A program made the translations under genes and the position numbers. 64,000 nucleotides of DNA, taken from assembly GCF_949628215.1 (NCBI RefSeq), contig NC_134276.1:129704125-129768124 (forward strand). The letters run 5' to 3'. Positions 33,366 through 47,060 of this stretch are shown here, piece by piece; the stretch's first letter is position 1, and each line of letters opens with the position of its first letter. The notes under the pieces are model-generated. The model made no database searches and was not told where the DNA came from. It saw only the letters and a program-made list of their open reading frames with translations. Source of the stretch: Phalacrocorax aristotelis (Eukaryota > Chordata > Aves > Suliformes > Phalacrocoracidae).

Positions 33366-36300
33366 AAACAGGGCTGCCTGTTTGTAGACTTTCTGAATTC
33401 CAGATTGTTGCTATTGCTCCCATGTAAGTGCATTTAGCACAGCTAAGGCAGGCCATTGATATTACAAACCAGCCACTCCAAGCAGTGGTAGCAACATTTT
33501 AAGGCATTTGAGGCTATAAGGGAGGTACTTTCAGCATTTTCTTCAGAGAAACAAGACCGATGCTTGAAATGGCAGGATGTAATGATTAAGCAGTGCTCCT
33601 GTTTCCCTGTGATGCTCTTGGGGAGCAGGACAACCACAGAAACCAGTCAAATCCAAGGCCAGAGGGAGAAGAACATTGCAGGGCACAAACAAGCCCAGGC
33701 TGAGCTGCCCTTAAGCCTTGTGGTACTTGCTTTTGTCCAGAGATGCAGCCTAAAATCAAAGCTCAGCCTGATGACTCAAGCCATGGAGATTCAAGGTTAA
33801 CTCTGACCTGTGTTGCTCTGGCAGAGCTCTGTTCAGCCTTCCCAGGCTGGGGGTAGAACTGGGACTTGGAGACCCCTGCACGTCAGCCAGAGCTGCACTT
33901 GCAAGCCCACCTCGTGGCCCCACATGCTCTGCAGAGATGCCACGGAAGCCAGGCACTGGCTGAACTTTCATAGGTAAAGAGCTACCCTTCCCCTAGCCCT
34001 CATTTCCCTGCCAGCACTGGCTGGGTAGATGAATTACAAAGAAATTCCTCTGGTGGTTCCTTGCCTTCAAGCTTTAGCACACAAAAGGCAGCCCTCCGAT
34101 CACCCGCAAAGACCTCCTCAATCACAGAGCCAGCCAGCACCGGCCTCTCCAACAGCATCCTGCATCCTCCTCCCTTTGCCTGGCTGAGGACACACTGTTG
34201 CCCCCTCTTCCATCCAGGCCACAAGGCAGCCCCCTCATGTGCTTCTCAGCCAACACACCTGTGGTGGCCATGACCCTCCTCTGTCCTCCTACCACCCCTT
34301 CTAGCTCCTCCTGCTGTTCTTGCTTCTGGACCTGCTCCTTGGCTCTTTTTCCTTCTCCTTCCCCTCCCCATGCACCTGTTTTCCATTCCTCCCAGCTGTC
34401 AGCATTCCCCACTTTGCCATCCCTGCAGTAGTGCAGGTTTCCTGTAGAAATGCAGGAACTGAGGATAAAACGCTGTAGGCTGAGTGGCACTCTATGAATG
34501 TATATTTACTGCTGGAAAATATTTTGCATGGCAGTGACAAGTAGGTTTTCTCAAACTGTCTGTGCACAAAGGGTTTTTCCTCACCCTAGCTGCCAATAGC
34601 AGTTTGACAGGTTTTATTATACTCCATTATTCACAACAAGCCAGGTCGCTGTGCCATATGCTGTCCAGCCCTGCTAAAGCTAACCATGTGCCCATGTTGG
34701 CTGCAGATGAAGGCTGCTTAAAACCTGCTCCTTTTTTGCATGCTATTTGTTTGGAAAGAACTGGAGGCAAGGAGTTCAGGTCAGGTGCTCCAGTGTGTCT
34801 TATCACACAGTTGTGCTCACCCTCAGCAGCCCAAAAGCTGATTTAGTTGGAAAATCCGGGGTCCTGGTATGGTTTGGACCTGAGGTTCTTCTAGAAACTT
34901 GCCTTGTCCTGGGGCTGATGTAGTTTGAGGCAGCAGGAGAGCCTTAAATCTCTCTGGGGCCACTGGCAGTCAATTCAACCTGGAGTACAGCTTTGAGATG
35001 ATTTCATGCACTGTTTAGAAGGACACACAGCAAGGAACAGTGCAACATTTCTAAGACTAAACCTCTGCTTCACTGGAAACAGCTGTTTTAGAGGCATTGC
35101 AGCTACAGCAGGCGTTGTACCTCCATGTAGCTAGACAGACATCCCAGGGCATCCTCCAAACTCTAGTCTCCTCCAAGCCTGTGCTTACTGCTCCATGGCC
35201 CATGCACCTTGCTATTACCTCCCTTTTAACTGCTTTGGTTGCTCTGTTTTGTTTGAATGTTTGCTGGCTTGCCATACCCTGTGGTTACCAGTGCAGAGCC
35301 CCATGTAGAAAGAACATTTATTACTGCCTTTCAAGTTTGCCAGACTTTGAATCCCTCTCTTACCCTTTTTTTTTTTTTCACACTGTTGCTGTTCTCAGGG
35401 GCCCAGTTTCCTTCCTCTTGCTGCATCCACTTTGCTGATCCTTCTTGCTGCTCCCACAGCTTTTTCTTCCCAACTCTCCTATGCCAAGCAAGCTCACAGA
35501 AAAGGCTACTTGTAAGTACTCCATTTCTGGATATGGCTCTTTTTTCTTTGGGTGTGCTGTCTGCTGCTTCTTTTCTATTGCCTTTGGTTGGTGTTTACCC
35601 CTCTGTCCTGAGACTACAGCTACCCTAGCACTTAGATCTCACTATAGCTCAAATTGTTGCCTGCCGCACACCCTTCATGTCACTACTTGGTATCTGAAGC
35701 AGACCTACTCCTGAGCACAGTCTCAGACTCTTTTGCTGTACTGCTGGCCTGCCTATCTTGATAGCCCTTTCAACAGTTCTGCAACCCACATGTCATTCCT
35801 GCCATGGGTTGCAGGAGACTACTTTCAGGTGAATAAGTGTTGCTCTTCTGGCCACTAAGTCTTTACACTGGGTGATTCTGTTATGTGAGGATGTTGTCCC
35901 GTGATGGTCTGGCTTGGCGTTCATCCCTTTCTATTCCCTTTGCTTTCACCGTCTGTTGCTTGGCTGCCTTCACTATTGACCCTACCTTCCCACAGATTGC
36001 TGCGTTTGAAAGGGAGAGCATCTGGAGCAGGGGTTCCCAATTAGTGCTGATCAGTCATGTCTTGCACTACTTTCTGAGTAGTGAGTAAGGCGGGTCTGGT
36101 ACGCCAGCCCTTGCAAAACTTACTGTCAACTTCCTGATCATGGTACTTGCTTGAGTAACTTTTCATGATCCTGTTACTGAAGAGTGAACAGCCCCTCTGA
36201 ACCTTTTTAGAGATGGGTTGGGGTTTTCAAGTCTACGTAGAGTCTCCTTCTCTTGCTAGTTGTTACACTCTTCACTCAGTTTACACATCTCACAAGTATG

Positions 36301-37641
36301 GCCACCCTGGATCAGATGAAACTGTACTCCAAGCCCAGTGTCCTGCCTTCAGCAGTGGCCAGCAGCAGTTGGCTAGGGAAGAATGTAAAAACCAAGACAA
36401 AAGAAAGAGGGACTGCTTCCAGTGTCACTACTTTAGGGATCTCTTAAATAAAAGTCCCAGAAATCGTAGCATTTCAAGTTTGATTCCTTCCACATGATTT
36501 CCTTTCAAAAGTGTTTTTGCAGCTCCCTGGCTATTCTCACACTGCTTCACTGATTATGTCTATGTATTTTTGGGAAATGAGCAAAAACTCATTCTCCTCA
36601 CCATGCCCCATGCATGTACAGCACCAGCCTGTGACTCCACTGATCATGTTGTTGTAAGGACATTCCAACCTTGGGCCACCTGCGAATCCCAGGGGTCATT
36701 TGTGGTGTGTGGCACTGTAAGGAGCAAACAGAAGTCTTGCCTGCCCAACACTGTCCATGTGATATCACTGATATCACTGTGATGGTACATATGAGTCATG
36801 GTGGCAGCCTCAGGCTGGAAACAGTATATCCCCCATTGCCCACACTGAAGGCAGATGCGGCTTAGGTGTGTGCTGCCAACATGAGGTAAGTTTGATTTTA
36901 AGTGTATACCCAGATTTGCACTTGAAATACAGTAGATGCACCTACAGTATGTGGCCTGATTCAGAGGCTTGTACACTTCTCAGTGGTGTAGGCAGAATCT
37001 ATTAATCTCTTCTCATAAGTTCCTGGATTCCCATCACATCCTTGTATGTATCTCAGTTTCTAAGGGTCCAGTCATTCATGGAAATTATCATTTTAATGCT
37101 GTGTATGGTCATGAACTCTAGGCATGTCTGTGGTGGACTGCATACTCCATTTTCACTATAAGACCAAGGCTTGTCTTGCTACTGGCTTTTCCTTTTTGTG
37201 TTGGCATAAACAGCCTATAGATGTGGCTCTGTTCTTCGTTGTTTGCTGGACTGACAGTTAAGGCCAGCAGAACTCCATGTTTCAGTAGCCTCACAGGTGG
37301 CACAAAGGTGTCAACATCTGACTTTATCTTAGCCTCACAGGGCTTTCACCTTCTTGAAATATTTTGCTGCAGTGCTGGATAAGATTTACAGCAACATCTC
37401 CATCCTTACACACAGGTGAGGATGTTCTGGCATTCCACCATGGTCCTATATCATAAACTAAGCAATAGCATCTCTTGTTTCCTGAGGTTTTAAAACTGAA
37501 AGTTTTAATTACTCACTGCTTGAATAAGGGTGTTTCTGTGTGCTATTAGGGCCTTGAGAGCACCAATTAACTTTAAATGCCCTGCCCAGCCCCTATTAGG
37601 CTCTCCACCAGCACACCCTCTGCCCATAGGACCAAGGACTC

Positions 37642-37648
37642 TATATAA
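37642..37648 (+). promoter_or_regulatory. TATA box of an orphan promoter or LTR relic
   Basis: TATATAA lies in a C-rich setting (CCAAGGACTCTATATAAGCT). The next few hundred bases are C/T-rich, and an AATAAA follows at about 38023. This layout resembles an LTR (U3-R-U5), but no paired LTR or viral coding sequence was recognised. Confidence 0.25.
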
Positions 37649-40600
37649 GCTCAGGGCACAGGTGCCCACATCTATCCTGAGCTGCGTCCTCCTGTCTTAC
37701 TGGCTGGTTTTTCAAGGCTGGGTGCCAGACTTGTGTTGTAAGCAAATTTGTTCCAAGTCCTGGCTCTGACCCTGTCTCCTGCTGCTCCTGATTGGGCTCC
37801 CTGACCTGACCCATTGCTTCTCCTTGTCTGGGACTGTCACTGCTCTGCCCTGCTCAGGTACTGTGGGACTGTGCTGTGTTGGTGAAGGTGCTGCTCTGCT
37901 TGTGCTGAGGTTCGCCTCAGCTCCCTGCCTGCCCTCCCTCGCAGTGTAGCTCTTATCATGCTGCTCCTGGTCAGGTGCCACATTGGTTCTGTCAGACGTC
38001 CTGCCTGGTCAACTCCATGGCAATAAAAGGCAGTCAACTTTCTGGTCCTTTCTGGGAGAAATGGCTGAATTGCTGTGACAGATCTAGAGAGGCAAGGAAG
38101 TTGTCATGCCTACAACCTTCAGGGAGATGTTGGCACCCAGATAAGCTTGCTTTAGTACACTGCACACATCAATACTGAAATTCTTCCCACTGTTGTGGTT
38201 TTGTTCCTGACTTTTGAGGTGTGGTTGTGGCCTCCTTTGAATTCTTCCTGAGAGCAGAATGTTTTTAACTGTCTGAGGCACATAGCTGGTTGCTGTTTCT
38301 TGTCAGAATAATGCATTTCCTCCTATGAATTGCATTTGCCCTGCACTGGACAATGCATTATCATCAACACATGGATGTATTTCTCCCAGCATATTTTCCT
38401 GCTTATCATTCTTGCTAGTATTACACAGCAGCTGGGTCTGCAGTCCAGCAGAAATCAAATTGGTCGTTGGTCTTGGAGCAGGGTTACTACAATGGTAGTT
38501 GAATGGCTAGCAGTCTTCAGAGATGTGCCTAGCATGTGTGAATCTCCCTGGCTCTGTTAGCATGCTACAGATATCATCTTCACTGGAGGTTCTGTATCAT
38601 GTACCAACCACCCATTACGCAGCTGTGCTTTCCTTCTGCAGAGACTAACCCACTGGGAGGTGAAATGGTGCTCTTTCTCCAACATCTTCCACACCTGTTC
38701 ATGACCTGTATGCTATCTACCTTGTCTCTTGAATTGTTTCTGTGGGGTGTGCACTGGACTATGATTTATTAGTCTGCTTTTCTGCTTCATGAAAACTGTT
38801 AGCTGGGGCAAATATGCTTGTTCTACTGTAGCAGCCATTGTTTTGATGCTGTCTTTGGTTCAGTTTAGCCCTCCTTGCTACTCTTTCCCTAGACCTGGGT
38901 CTGTGTGTCTGAACAAACTGGAGTTCTCTCAGTTCAGAGGTGGGATCACTTACAGGGATCTTCAGTAAGTCTCAATGCCAGTGGTGGTGTTGCTGTAAGT
39001 ATATGTTTCTACTTCTGTGTATGTTTCTTCTGCATTATATGTCTGTATAAGTGCCAACACATTGTAACTTCCCCGAAAGCAGCACTCCAAACTCTCATTT
39101 CCCTGGGATCACTGTACTCACCAAATACATTGCAGGTTTACCTATGTGGATGTGGGGGTGTTTACCCACAAAAAGTGTATCTCTCTCACTACTTAACCTT
39201 CTCCAGTGAGATGTGAAAGGGGTAGCTTTAACTTTTGTGCCCATGTGCCCCTTGACCAACAGTGTTAGCACCAAAGCAGGAACATTGCTCTGCAGGCTTG
39301 GGCACAGGGTTTTGAGACTGGATATAGAGCCTCCCTGCACCATTTCAGCAAGTTACTCTCCTTCCATGTAGTCTCATTCTTGCTGTGGGTCTCGCAGAAC
39401 TGCAGACAGTCGTCATCATCTGTATTGCCACATGGTCACTGGGTAAGAAAGGGCTCCATCTATTAAAGTCTCCTTAGGGATGAAGATGTCTCTTTATAAT
39501 GATACGGTAACCAGCATTAAAATAAATGTGTCTAGACTGACTTACTAGTTCCCCCAATATTTCCTTCCCACTCCAATACAGACTCAGAAAATTCACCTTT
39601 TGCTGGATCCTCAAAATCACTGCAAATGAAGTCCAAGGAACTGTGAGCCCTGAGCCCCAAACAATAGATGGGTAGGTTTCAAAGGCTGGAGTCTCTACTT
39701 TGTTTACTAGTCACTTTGTTAGTGCTGAGCAGATGATGGTTTTGCACACACCTGTTGGAGTCAGTGTCTTTAATCCTGATAGCTAACTATTCATCTGTGG
39801 AAGGAGTCAACAGCCCGGGTCTAATAACTCTGAGACAAATCAATGGCTTTGGTATATCACTTGACAGACAGAAATAAGATGTTGGCAGCTTCTTGAAGAT
39901 ATCCTAGGCCACAGAAACTGAAATCTTAAATATCTGACCCTCAAAGACAGCCCCTGAGGATGAATGCTGCAGCACACTTTTGTAGCAGGATCTGAAGATG
40001 AACTTGCTGATTAAGCAGATCATAGAAATGTGCCCTGAAGCCTCCTGATTCCTGACTTTTGTTTGACCGTAAATGCCGTTCCTCTTGCCCAGCCATGGGA
40101 AGTAGTTTGTGAGAAGCAGCAGGATTGACTTTCCCTGCCTTCCCACGTGATGCGGTGCACTTGGATGAGGAGCACTGCTGAAAGCTAACGGGATTCTCTG
40201 CGTGTGGCACCTCTTCTCAGCCAGAAACAAAGAAATGTCTCTCATGGCTGGTGTGATTCCAGAGTGGCAATTCAGACTCGGGGACTATACCTCTGTCCTG
40301 ATTTGACAAGCAACATTACAGGGTGTGAGATGCAAAGAGCTAGCTGAGTCTCGCATATAGGTCAGTGCTTTTGTTTAGACATTCAACATGCTTCTTCCAA
40401 CTGCCTGGCAAAAGGAATGTTTTCAGAGGTGTAAATGATTTTGACAATTCAAGTGCTGTGTGTTAATATGCTGATCGAAATGCTGAGAATTTTCAGGTCA
40501 GGGCGCATCTGTTCATCTCGGTGATCTTGTTAAGAGGTAAACTCGTACAGCCTAGGAGACACTGAGGAAATGTTGCAGGATTTTTCCATCTGGCAGGATT

Positions 40601-41557
40601 CTTTTCCAGTTTTAACTAGTGCTGCATCTTCACCACAGAAAGGCTCCCATTAGAGTCCTGAACATTAAACAGAGACCTTGGCAGATCAGTGTTAAACCAA
40701 ATGGGACCTAAAAGGCCAGAAGTGCCTCCACACTTTCCCAGCATCAGCACTGACAAATGGCCAAAGCTGACAACCATTCATCAACACAACTAAATGAATG
40801 CAAGGAGTTTAGATGTTGTTAAAAGAAGGAGCAGAGTCATGGAGCCAATCTGCAGGGCTACTGTCATTCATGTGAGGTTTGGGTCAGTTCCCTGCCCATA
40901 CTACTGATTCATTAGGTAAATCTGGGCACTTCTGAGGCCAATGGGAGGTTTCCTGTTTTCTTCCAGGAGTTTGGCTTTATATTGTCTTTACCTCCTCTTC
41001 CCTACTTAGAAAATAAGGATACTTTGGGAAGGAGCTTCCCTGGTGAGCAGTCCTGCACTGCCTGAGATGTAACAAAGCTAGATGTCCTGTGGCTATTAAA
41101 CTTCCTAGGGTGCTAGCCCCACTGCCTGGGTGCAGTGCATCTTGCCTGTCAAGAAATGTCCCTGAGATTAAATACTTTTGGTGAGTTGCTACACTTCATT
41201 CCTAACACAGGAGAACAACATCCATTGCAAGTTGGTTGTTTTAGAAGACAATAGGTGAAATCTGGAGCCTGACACTTGGCTTTTGCTATCTGTTTTCTGT
41301 GGGAATATTGCCAGCCAAAGAACTGGCTGAAGATGGCATAAGATGCACTAGTAGTAACACAGTGCATTTCTACGGTGCTATTTGTCCAAAGACTTCAGAG
41401 TGTATTTATTAACTAAGGTAAAACCCAGGGAAATCAGATTAAATCTCTGCATTGACCTTAAGCAGCTTTTGGATCAGTGCCAAAATAAGGAAATATGCAG
41501 GTTCTGGAAAATCCTGGCATGTAGGCAAGACAAAGAATCAATTTCCTTTTGTGGGAC

Positions 41558-41630
41558 TGGGGGCAATGGAGGCACAGAGGTGAAGTGGCTTGTCTGGTGC
41601 TGCTTGGATAATCTGAGATTGACACTAGGT
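41558..41630 (-). repeat. Possible MIR-type SINE relic, antisense
   Basis: GGGGGCAATGGAGGCACAGA followed by GGTGAAGTGGCTTGTCTGG, then TGAGATTGACACTAGG, mirrors the antisense MIR pattern 'actgaggcacagagaggttaagtgacttgcc... gggattcgaacccagg'. Diverged; tentative. Confidence 0.4.
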
Positions 41631-44600
41631 CAATAGATATGTTTTAGGAAGTACTGACCATCGGCTGAGGATGTTCAGTTGATGTGAAATGGGCTAAACT
41701 TCAAAGTGCAAATTCAAACTGCTTCAAGACACATTTCAATTTAAAAAAAAAAAAAGAAACCAAAGACTCATATGGATTTGGTATAGCATGAATTAAGGAC
41801 AAACTTCTTTTAATTGAATCCAAAAAGCTCCCTCGACTGTTCTGTCTTCATTTCTGTCTTCTCCATCCTTTGGTGTCTGTGTAGCAGTTATGTTTTATTT
41901 ACAGATATATGGAAATGGAATAGAAACTCATTCAGTGAGTCCAACTGGAACTCCAGAGAAATTGGCAATTAATAAATGTATACTTAAAAGTTTTGCTTAG
42001 AGGCAATGATGATGGATGGATGGGGTGGCAGCAGGTACATTCTGGCACACGGGGTGAAAATACCTTAGACTATCCAAATCTGGCCCCAGCTTTTCCTGGC
42101 TTAGCGAAAAGCTGGATCCTCCAACCTAAAACCTAGGAACTGACTTCCTCAGGTGCTGTGGTTTCTGCATAAGACTGACCTGGCTATGATCACAGCTCTC
42201 AGTTTACTCAATTGGCAAGTCTCTATTGACCTTCAAATAGCTGAAAAACTAGGTCCCCATGTGAATTGTGGAGTGTGGTTCCTATTTTTGTATTAGGAAT
42301 ATAACTTAACTAGTGGTCAAGATGGGCCAGAAGGGAACATAGGACTACTAAAATCACAGCAGGTTTTGAAGAAGGGGCTGTTCAGTTCCGCCTCCAGTCT
42401 TGCATTTCCTTTCCCAGAAGCTGTATCACCTATGCTGGTTGATGGCTAGTTCTTCTCTCCTCCCCATGGTCAAATCTGGGGGTCCCACCTCTTGACTGAT
42501 TCCTTGCAAGTCTAGCAGCGCATCCCTGCCAAAAAAAAGCCTCCATTTCCATTTTGACTTTCCCCCCTTCAGTCTACATAGACATATATGCATGTTTTCC
42601 ACTTCTTTATTAGCCAATATTAAACTATAGAGAAGTTTGGTTTGCAGTCCATACGGTGCCTATGATAAAGTTGTTCTAAGTAGCACTGTGGACTAATAAT
42701 TTCCCAACTATTCTCCACTCATGAGGAGCAAAAGCTGTCTTGCCTGTATTCTTAGCAAATCTTTCCTTGCTTGTATTGGCAATGTTTCTGTTTTGGCAGC
42801 AAACTGTCAAGTTTAGAGCTGGCAACCACAGGGGCTTTTTTGCGTTCTCAGATGAAACGTAGGCAACATGTTTTCTCTGAAAACACCCTTCCTACTCTTC
42901 ATTACTGCTTCCAATGTTATTGTTCTTGGTACAGAAAGCAAACACTAGTAGCTTTTCCTCTCCTACCACTGTACCTTGAACTGAACTGACATGAGTTTTT
43001 GACTAGGAAAAAATGTCCCATGAATAAATAAGCCCCTCTCAGCAAGCCCAGAATGGCTAAATCTGCCAGACAAGAGGGTGTCAAGGTCTAGAGTTGTAAG
43101 CTGGTTTGAATGAGCTGGTAGGTCCATGATTTGCTATGCAGAAATACTTGATTTAGGGTACTGGAAATGCTATGGCATGGTAGCATCCATGTACCATGCT
43201 CCATTCATGTCCCATGCTTCTCTTTCAGCTCCATAAACTGACCCTTAGAAACACATTACACAGGAAGCAAAGCAAGTCAAGTCCAAGAAGTCGGTTTTCT
43301 TTTTCCGCTCTATAAAAATCATAGCATGCATATGAGGCATCAATTGGATCAGGATTGTCTTTGCTTGAGCTTGTCCCTACAATCCCTGTTTAAAACCCTT
43401 CTGGCTTCCTGTGCATCTCATAGATTATTTAAAATCCAATCTAGGGTGGGATTCAGATCCTGATACCCACACATGAAGATCTTAAAAATAAACTCTTGAG
43501 GCAGTGAGGAAGTTAATCTCTGCTGAGAAACTTGGAGCCCTTTCTCTTGCCCACCCTGGGGTTAGGATGGATATCCCAGCCCCAATGAAGAGTAATGCAG
43601 CTGTTCACACTTGCGCTTTCTTTATCCCTCCTAATGGAGTCTCTGCCCCCTTGAAACAACTCACTTCAGTGACTGCAATCATTAAAGGCATTGGAAATAG
43701 GGTCTGAGACTTATGCAAACTCTTGCCTCAGGTGTCATGACCAATGAAGTGATCAAAAATGCCAGCTCCTCTTAGAGTGCCATCCCTGATTTCATACCCG
43801 ATGGCAGATCTGTCACACAGTAGCCAAACATGTTAATACAGCTGAAGCCTTTAGGTGCACTTGTACCCTCAAAACTCAGTGGAGTTGCTGTCATCCTCCA
43901 ACTGTTCAGTGGCCTAGATGAAATTAGTTAGAAGTCTAAATGCAGCTGCTAATAAAGATACTGTCTTTCTGCCTCAGAAAAGGCACCAGCTCTCTCTGCT
44001 ACCAGATGTCCTCTTTGGCAGTTTGAGTCAATGAGGAGCTAAGTGATGAAGAATGAACCTCGTCTCCAAGAGGAGGCCTCGGGCCCTGAGTGGCAGTGGT
44101 GGAAACAGCAGAAGGGAACTTCTCTATTGCTGCTGCCTACTGGGGCTTGGAGTTGAAGTCAGCTCCTGCTAATGTTGCTTGTCACCAGCATCCAATAGAG
44201 CTGCTTGTGTGAACTGTCTCCTGCTCAGACTTCTTCCCTTTGCTCCACACAGGTCTCCTGGAGACAGGTCTGGGAGTGGTTGGACAGAGGGATCCCAGGA
44301 AGAACTGCAGGGTCTGGCCCCAGCTGACAAGTACAGCTTGTGGATGTACAGATTTTTGCCTGCTTGCTACTATCAGACAGTATTAGACGGGGAAACCAAA
44401 CTTGGTTGGATGGACTACCCTTACAATCCAGAGCTCCCAGAAGGAGGAAATGGAGCAGGAGCACTGCTTGCAACCTTCACTGATAAGTCGGTAGATATGA
44501 AGGGTATGTGTAGCTTGAATTCGGCACCACCGCCGCCTCTGGCAGCAAAAGTGCTCTCCAGCTTTCATTTCATTTATAGCAACAGTCCTAAATCAGATTT

Positions 44601-44902
44601 CTCCAAATGGCCAGCTCTGGACTGAGCAAAGTACTGTGGGAACTGGTCACAGAAAATCACACATCTGAGAACCTCTTATGCGCTTTTTCCCCTACGTTTC
44701 CAGCTAAGGAGTTTTCCCCAGGAAGTTCTTCTGCACACTGTCCTAGAAGAATAGTGGGAGATCTAGCAGTGCTCATGAAAGTTTATAAAGCTACAAGTGG
44801 CATGGAGGCTGTGAACTCTCCTCCATGTCACCAAATGAAGAACATGACATTGGCAGGTGGTGGGTCCTAGGATAACAAAAGGAGGTCCTCTTTCATAGTC
44901 AC

Positions 44903-45175
44903 ACAGTGGAAATCCTTGCCACAGGACACAGTGAACAAAACAGTTGGCGGGACTTCCAAAGGGGTTTGGGCAATGGAAGAAAACCTGCCTGGACCTACGA
45001 AGCATAAAGGAATCAGCTGTGGCGGAACCAACCACGTGTTGCAAGATGACTGGGAAAGGGGGCTGGGAAGTCTTGGGGTATACTTTCTCTTTTTCCTTGA
45101 TACCTGCAACTGGTTAGTGGTGGAGACAGTTCTGTTCTTCGGTCAGACCCAGTACAGCTACTTTTGTATGAAGTA
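44903..45175 (+). mobile_element. Ancient CR1/L3-like LINE 3' fragment, sense orientation
   Basis: GTGGAAATCCTTGCCACAGG matches the 'ggaactccttgccacaggat' block, and TTCGGTCAGACCCAGTACAG followed by CTACTTTTGTATG matches 'ggtctgacccagtatggc..ttcttatg' at the 3' end of old reptilian CR1/L3 elements. The blocks are in the correct order about 200 bases apart. It is sense-oriented, unlike the 11.5 kb copy, and a different relic. Confidence 0.55.
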
Positions 45176-46689
45176 CATACCGATGATACTGGTAAAGGTG
45201 AATAGGACTAGGCAGGTCCTAGAAGGAGCTCATTTCAAAGTCAAATAGCCCACCCTGGCTAACATGGATAGAGTATGCCTTCCCTGTGGCCATAAGGCAT
45301 TCACAGGATCAGAAGTGCAGGCTTTCATGACTTTTGACTCTGGATTGAGTGGGATGTTCAAACTTATTCCCATGGAGCTGTGTAAAAACTTTTAGTGAAA
45401 TCCACCCAGAACAGCAACACTAAGTTTTGGAGAGACCATCCATGTTTTCAGCAGACCTACTGAGAACAGAATCTGGCCTGGAATGTGTGTAGCAGAGTCG
45501 CCAAGTTGTTTCAGGGAATCACCACCATTTTCTAGGATAAAAATATTAGTGGAATTAAGATCTCCCTTTTCTTTATCATACAAATCCAGAAGGACCAGAA
45601 ATTTGGCTGCCTCTTGCTGAATGTATTTTAAATTCCTCTAGAATGCATTCTACCAGAAAAGCATGTATTTTTAATGCGGAGATATCCTTCTCCTTTTGGA
45701 GGACAAGGATGACTCTCTCAGATTTCAGCATCATCCAGTTTTTCCAAAAAGTTTTTGAATTTGCTGCACAAGACTTGGTTTCCCCCATTCCAGTTTTCTG
45801 GGAGGATTTCTCTCATTTAGCCTAAGCTAACTCAAAGAAGACAAATTTGCTTTTGTGCGGTAGCCCAGAAGCTAAAAACACAGCATGCATTTACTTACAG
45901 GAATCCAACTATGTGATTTAGACTTGGAAGAGCCATGTTCTCCCTCTGTCCCTTTCCTAGGTTTTGCCATCCTAAACAAATTTTGCAGATATTCTGTACC
46001 TGCTATGGTAATTTAATATTTCCCAGCAGTCTGGAAATGTGACTATCATGGCCGAGTGACCAATATGCTGGGAAGCTTGGTACTTAACATTGCCATGTCG
46101 AGTAAGTTAATCCTCTGTAGAGCAGCTGCTTCTCTCATCTCCGGTAGAAACATGTTCTTTGGCTTTTGTTGTGTATTATAGCTCTCTGCCTGTACAGCGT
46201 GGTACAGTGATGGGCATGGTGATTGATAGTAATAGCAATTAAGAACTAGATGTTTACAAGTCAATGGCAAAATTGTGTACCTTTTGACAGAAACATCTGA
46301 CGAAACTGCCTTCATATTCTGACAAAGATTATCCAGGCTACAGCATTCAAAGGCAGATTTCAGACATGCCAACATTGTCATATTTAAATAGCGTATTTAA
46401 GCAGGAAGATGTGAAAGTTGTTGTAATGCCCTATGCGACTCCTGCTTCAGGAGATGTGCCAAGAGGACTGATGCTTGAATACTGCTGCACATAAGCAGTT
46501 TGCAACCAACACTCGTGTGGCCGCAGAACTAATTTCCAGTGATTAAATAAAACGCGTAGTGAATTGGAGTTCCTCCTCGCTCCCCACTGTGTTTTCCGAA
46601 GTTCAGGGTTGAACTCGGACACGTGCAAAAAACGTGCCGGCTGAGGGAGAAAACCTCTCCCGGGGATATTGGGGACGTTTAATACCCTC

Positions 46690-47060
46690 AATGATCCTCC
46701 CGACCGCCACAGGGCCCGGGCCGGCTGCCAGCGGGGGGCGCCGGGGCCCGAACCCGGATCCCAGCCCCAAACCCCGGTCCCGGCCTCGAACCCGGTGGCC
46801 GCCCCGGCCCCGCGGGCGCGGCAGCGCTCGGCTGCCCCCTGCTGGCCCCGGCCGTCGCCGCAGGCGCTCTTTGTTCCCCAGCGCGGAGGGACCCAAACAC
46901 AGCAGTTCGTTTATTTCTTTTCCCCTCCTGAAAAGTGATTTAGACATCATCTTCCGTTCCTCTGTCCGGCCCCTTTGCTGGTGGAAGGATTCCGCCCTCC
47001 CGCGTCTGTTTCACCTGCAAGCCTCGGGGCTGGGAGGGAGCCTCGCCCCCACCTCGGCGG
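46690..47060. promoter_or_regulatory. Orphan CpG island
   Basis: About 370 bases very rich in C/G and CpG, flanked by ordinary AT-balanced DNA and about 9 kb from the SLC22A15 promoter. It contains an exact CTCF consensus. A minus-strand splice-donor-like CAG|GTGAAA begins at 47014. It could be the promoter of a non-coding transcript or an insulator. Confidence 0.65.
46831..46845 (-). promoter_or_regulatory. CTCF binding motif
   Basis: Minus strand CCAGCAGGGGGCAGC fits the published core consensus CCASYAGRKGGCRSY at all 15 positions. Confidence 0.6.

Larger units (their letters stand above)
26110..44900. other. Large intergenic region, no protein gene recognised
   Basis: Nearly 19 kb with only short ORFs of random-looking composition. 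It contains AT-rich blocks that look conserved (about 28090-28430, 29855-29905, 30680-30830, 33230-33440), an (ATTT)n stretch near 28280, a TATA-containing LTR-like segment near 37640, a MIR-like fragment at about 41558-41630, and a possible old CR1 piece near 42310-42360. I see no RNA gene. Confidence 0.5.

Noticed and set aside
36001-36110. Possible hAT-type transposon relic (GCAGGGGTTCCCAATT)
   Set aside because: Only a short terminal-repeat-like string, with no matching inverted end or target-site duplication seen.
44179-44625. 148-codon plus-strand ORF
   Set aside because: No domain recognised, composition like flanking intergenic DNA, length within chance expectation.
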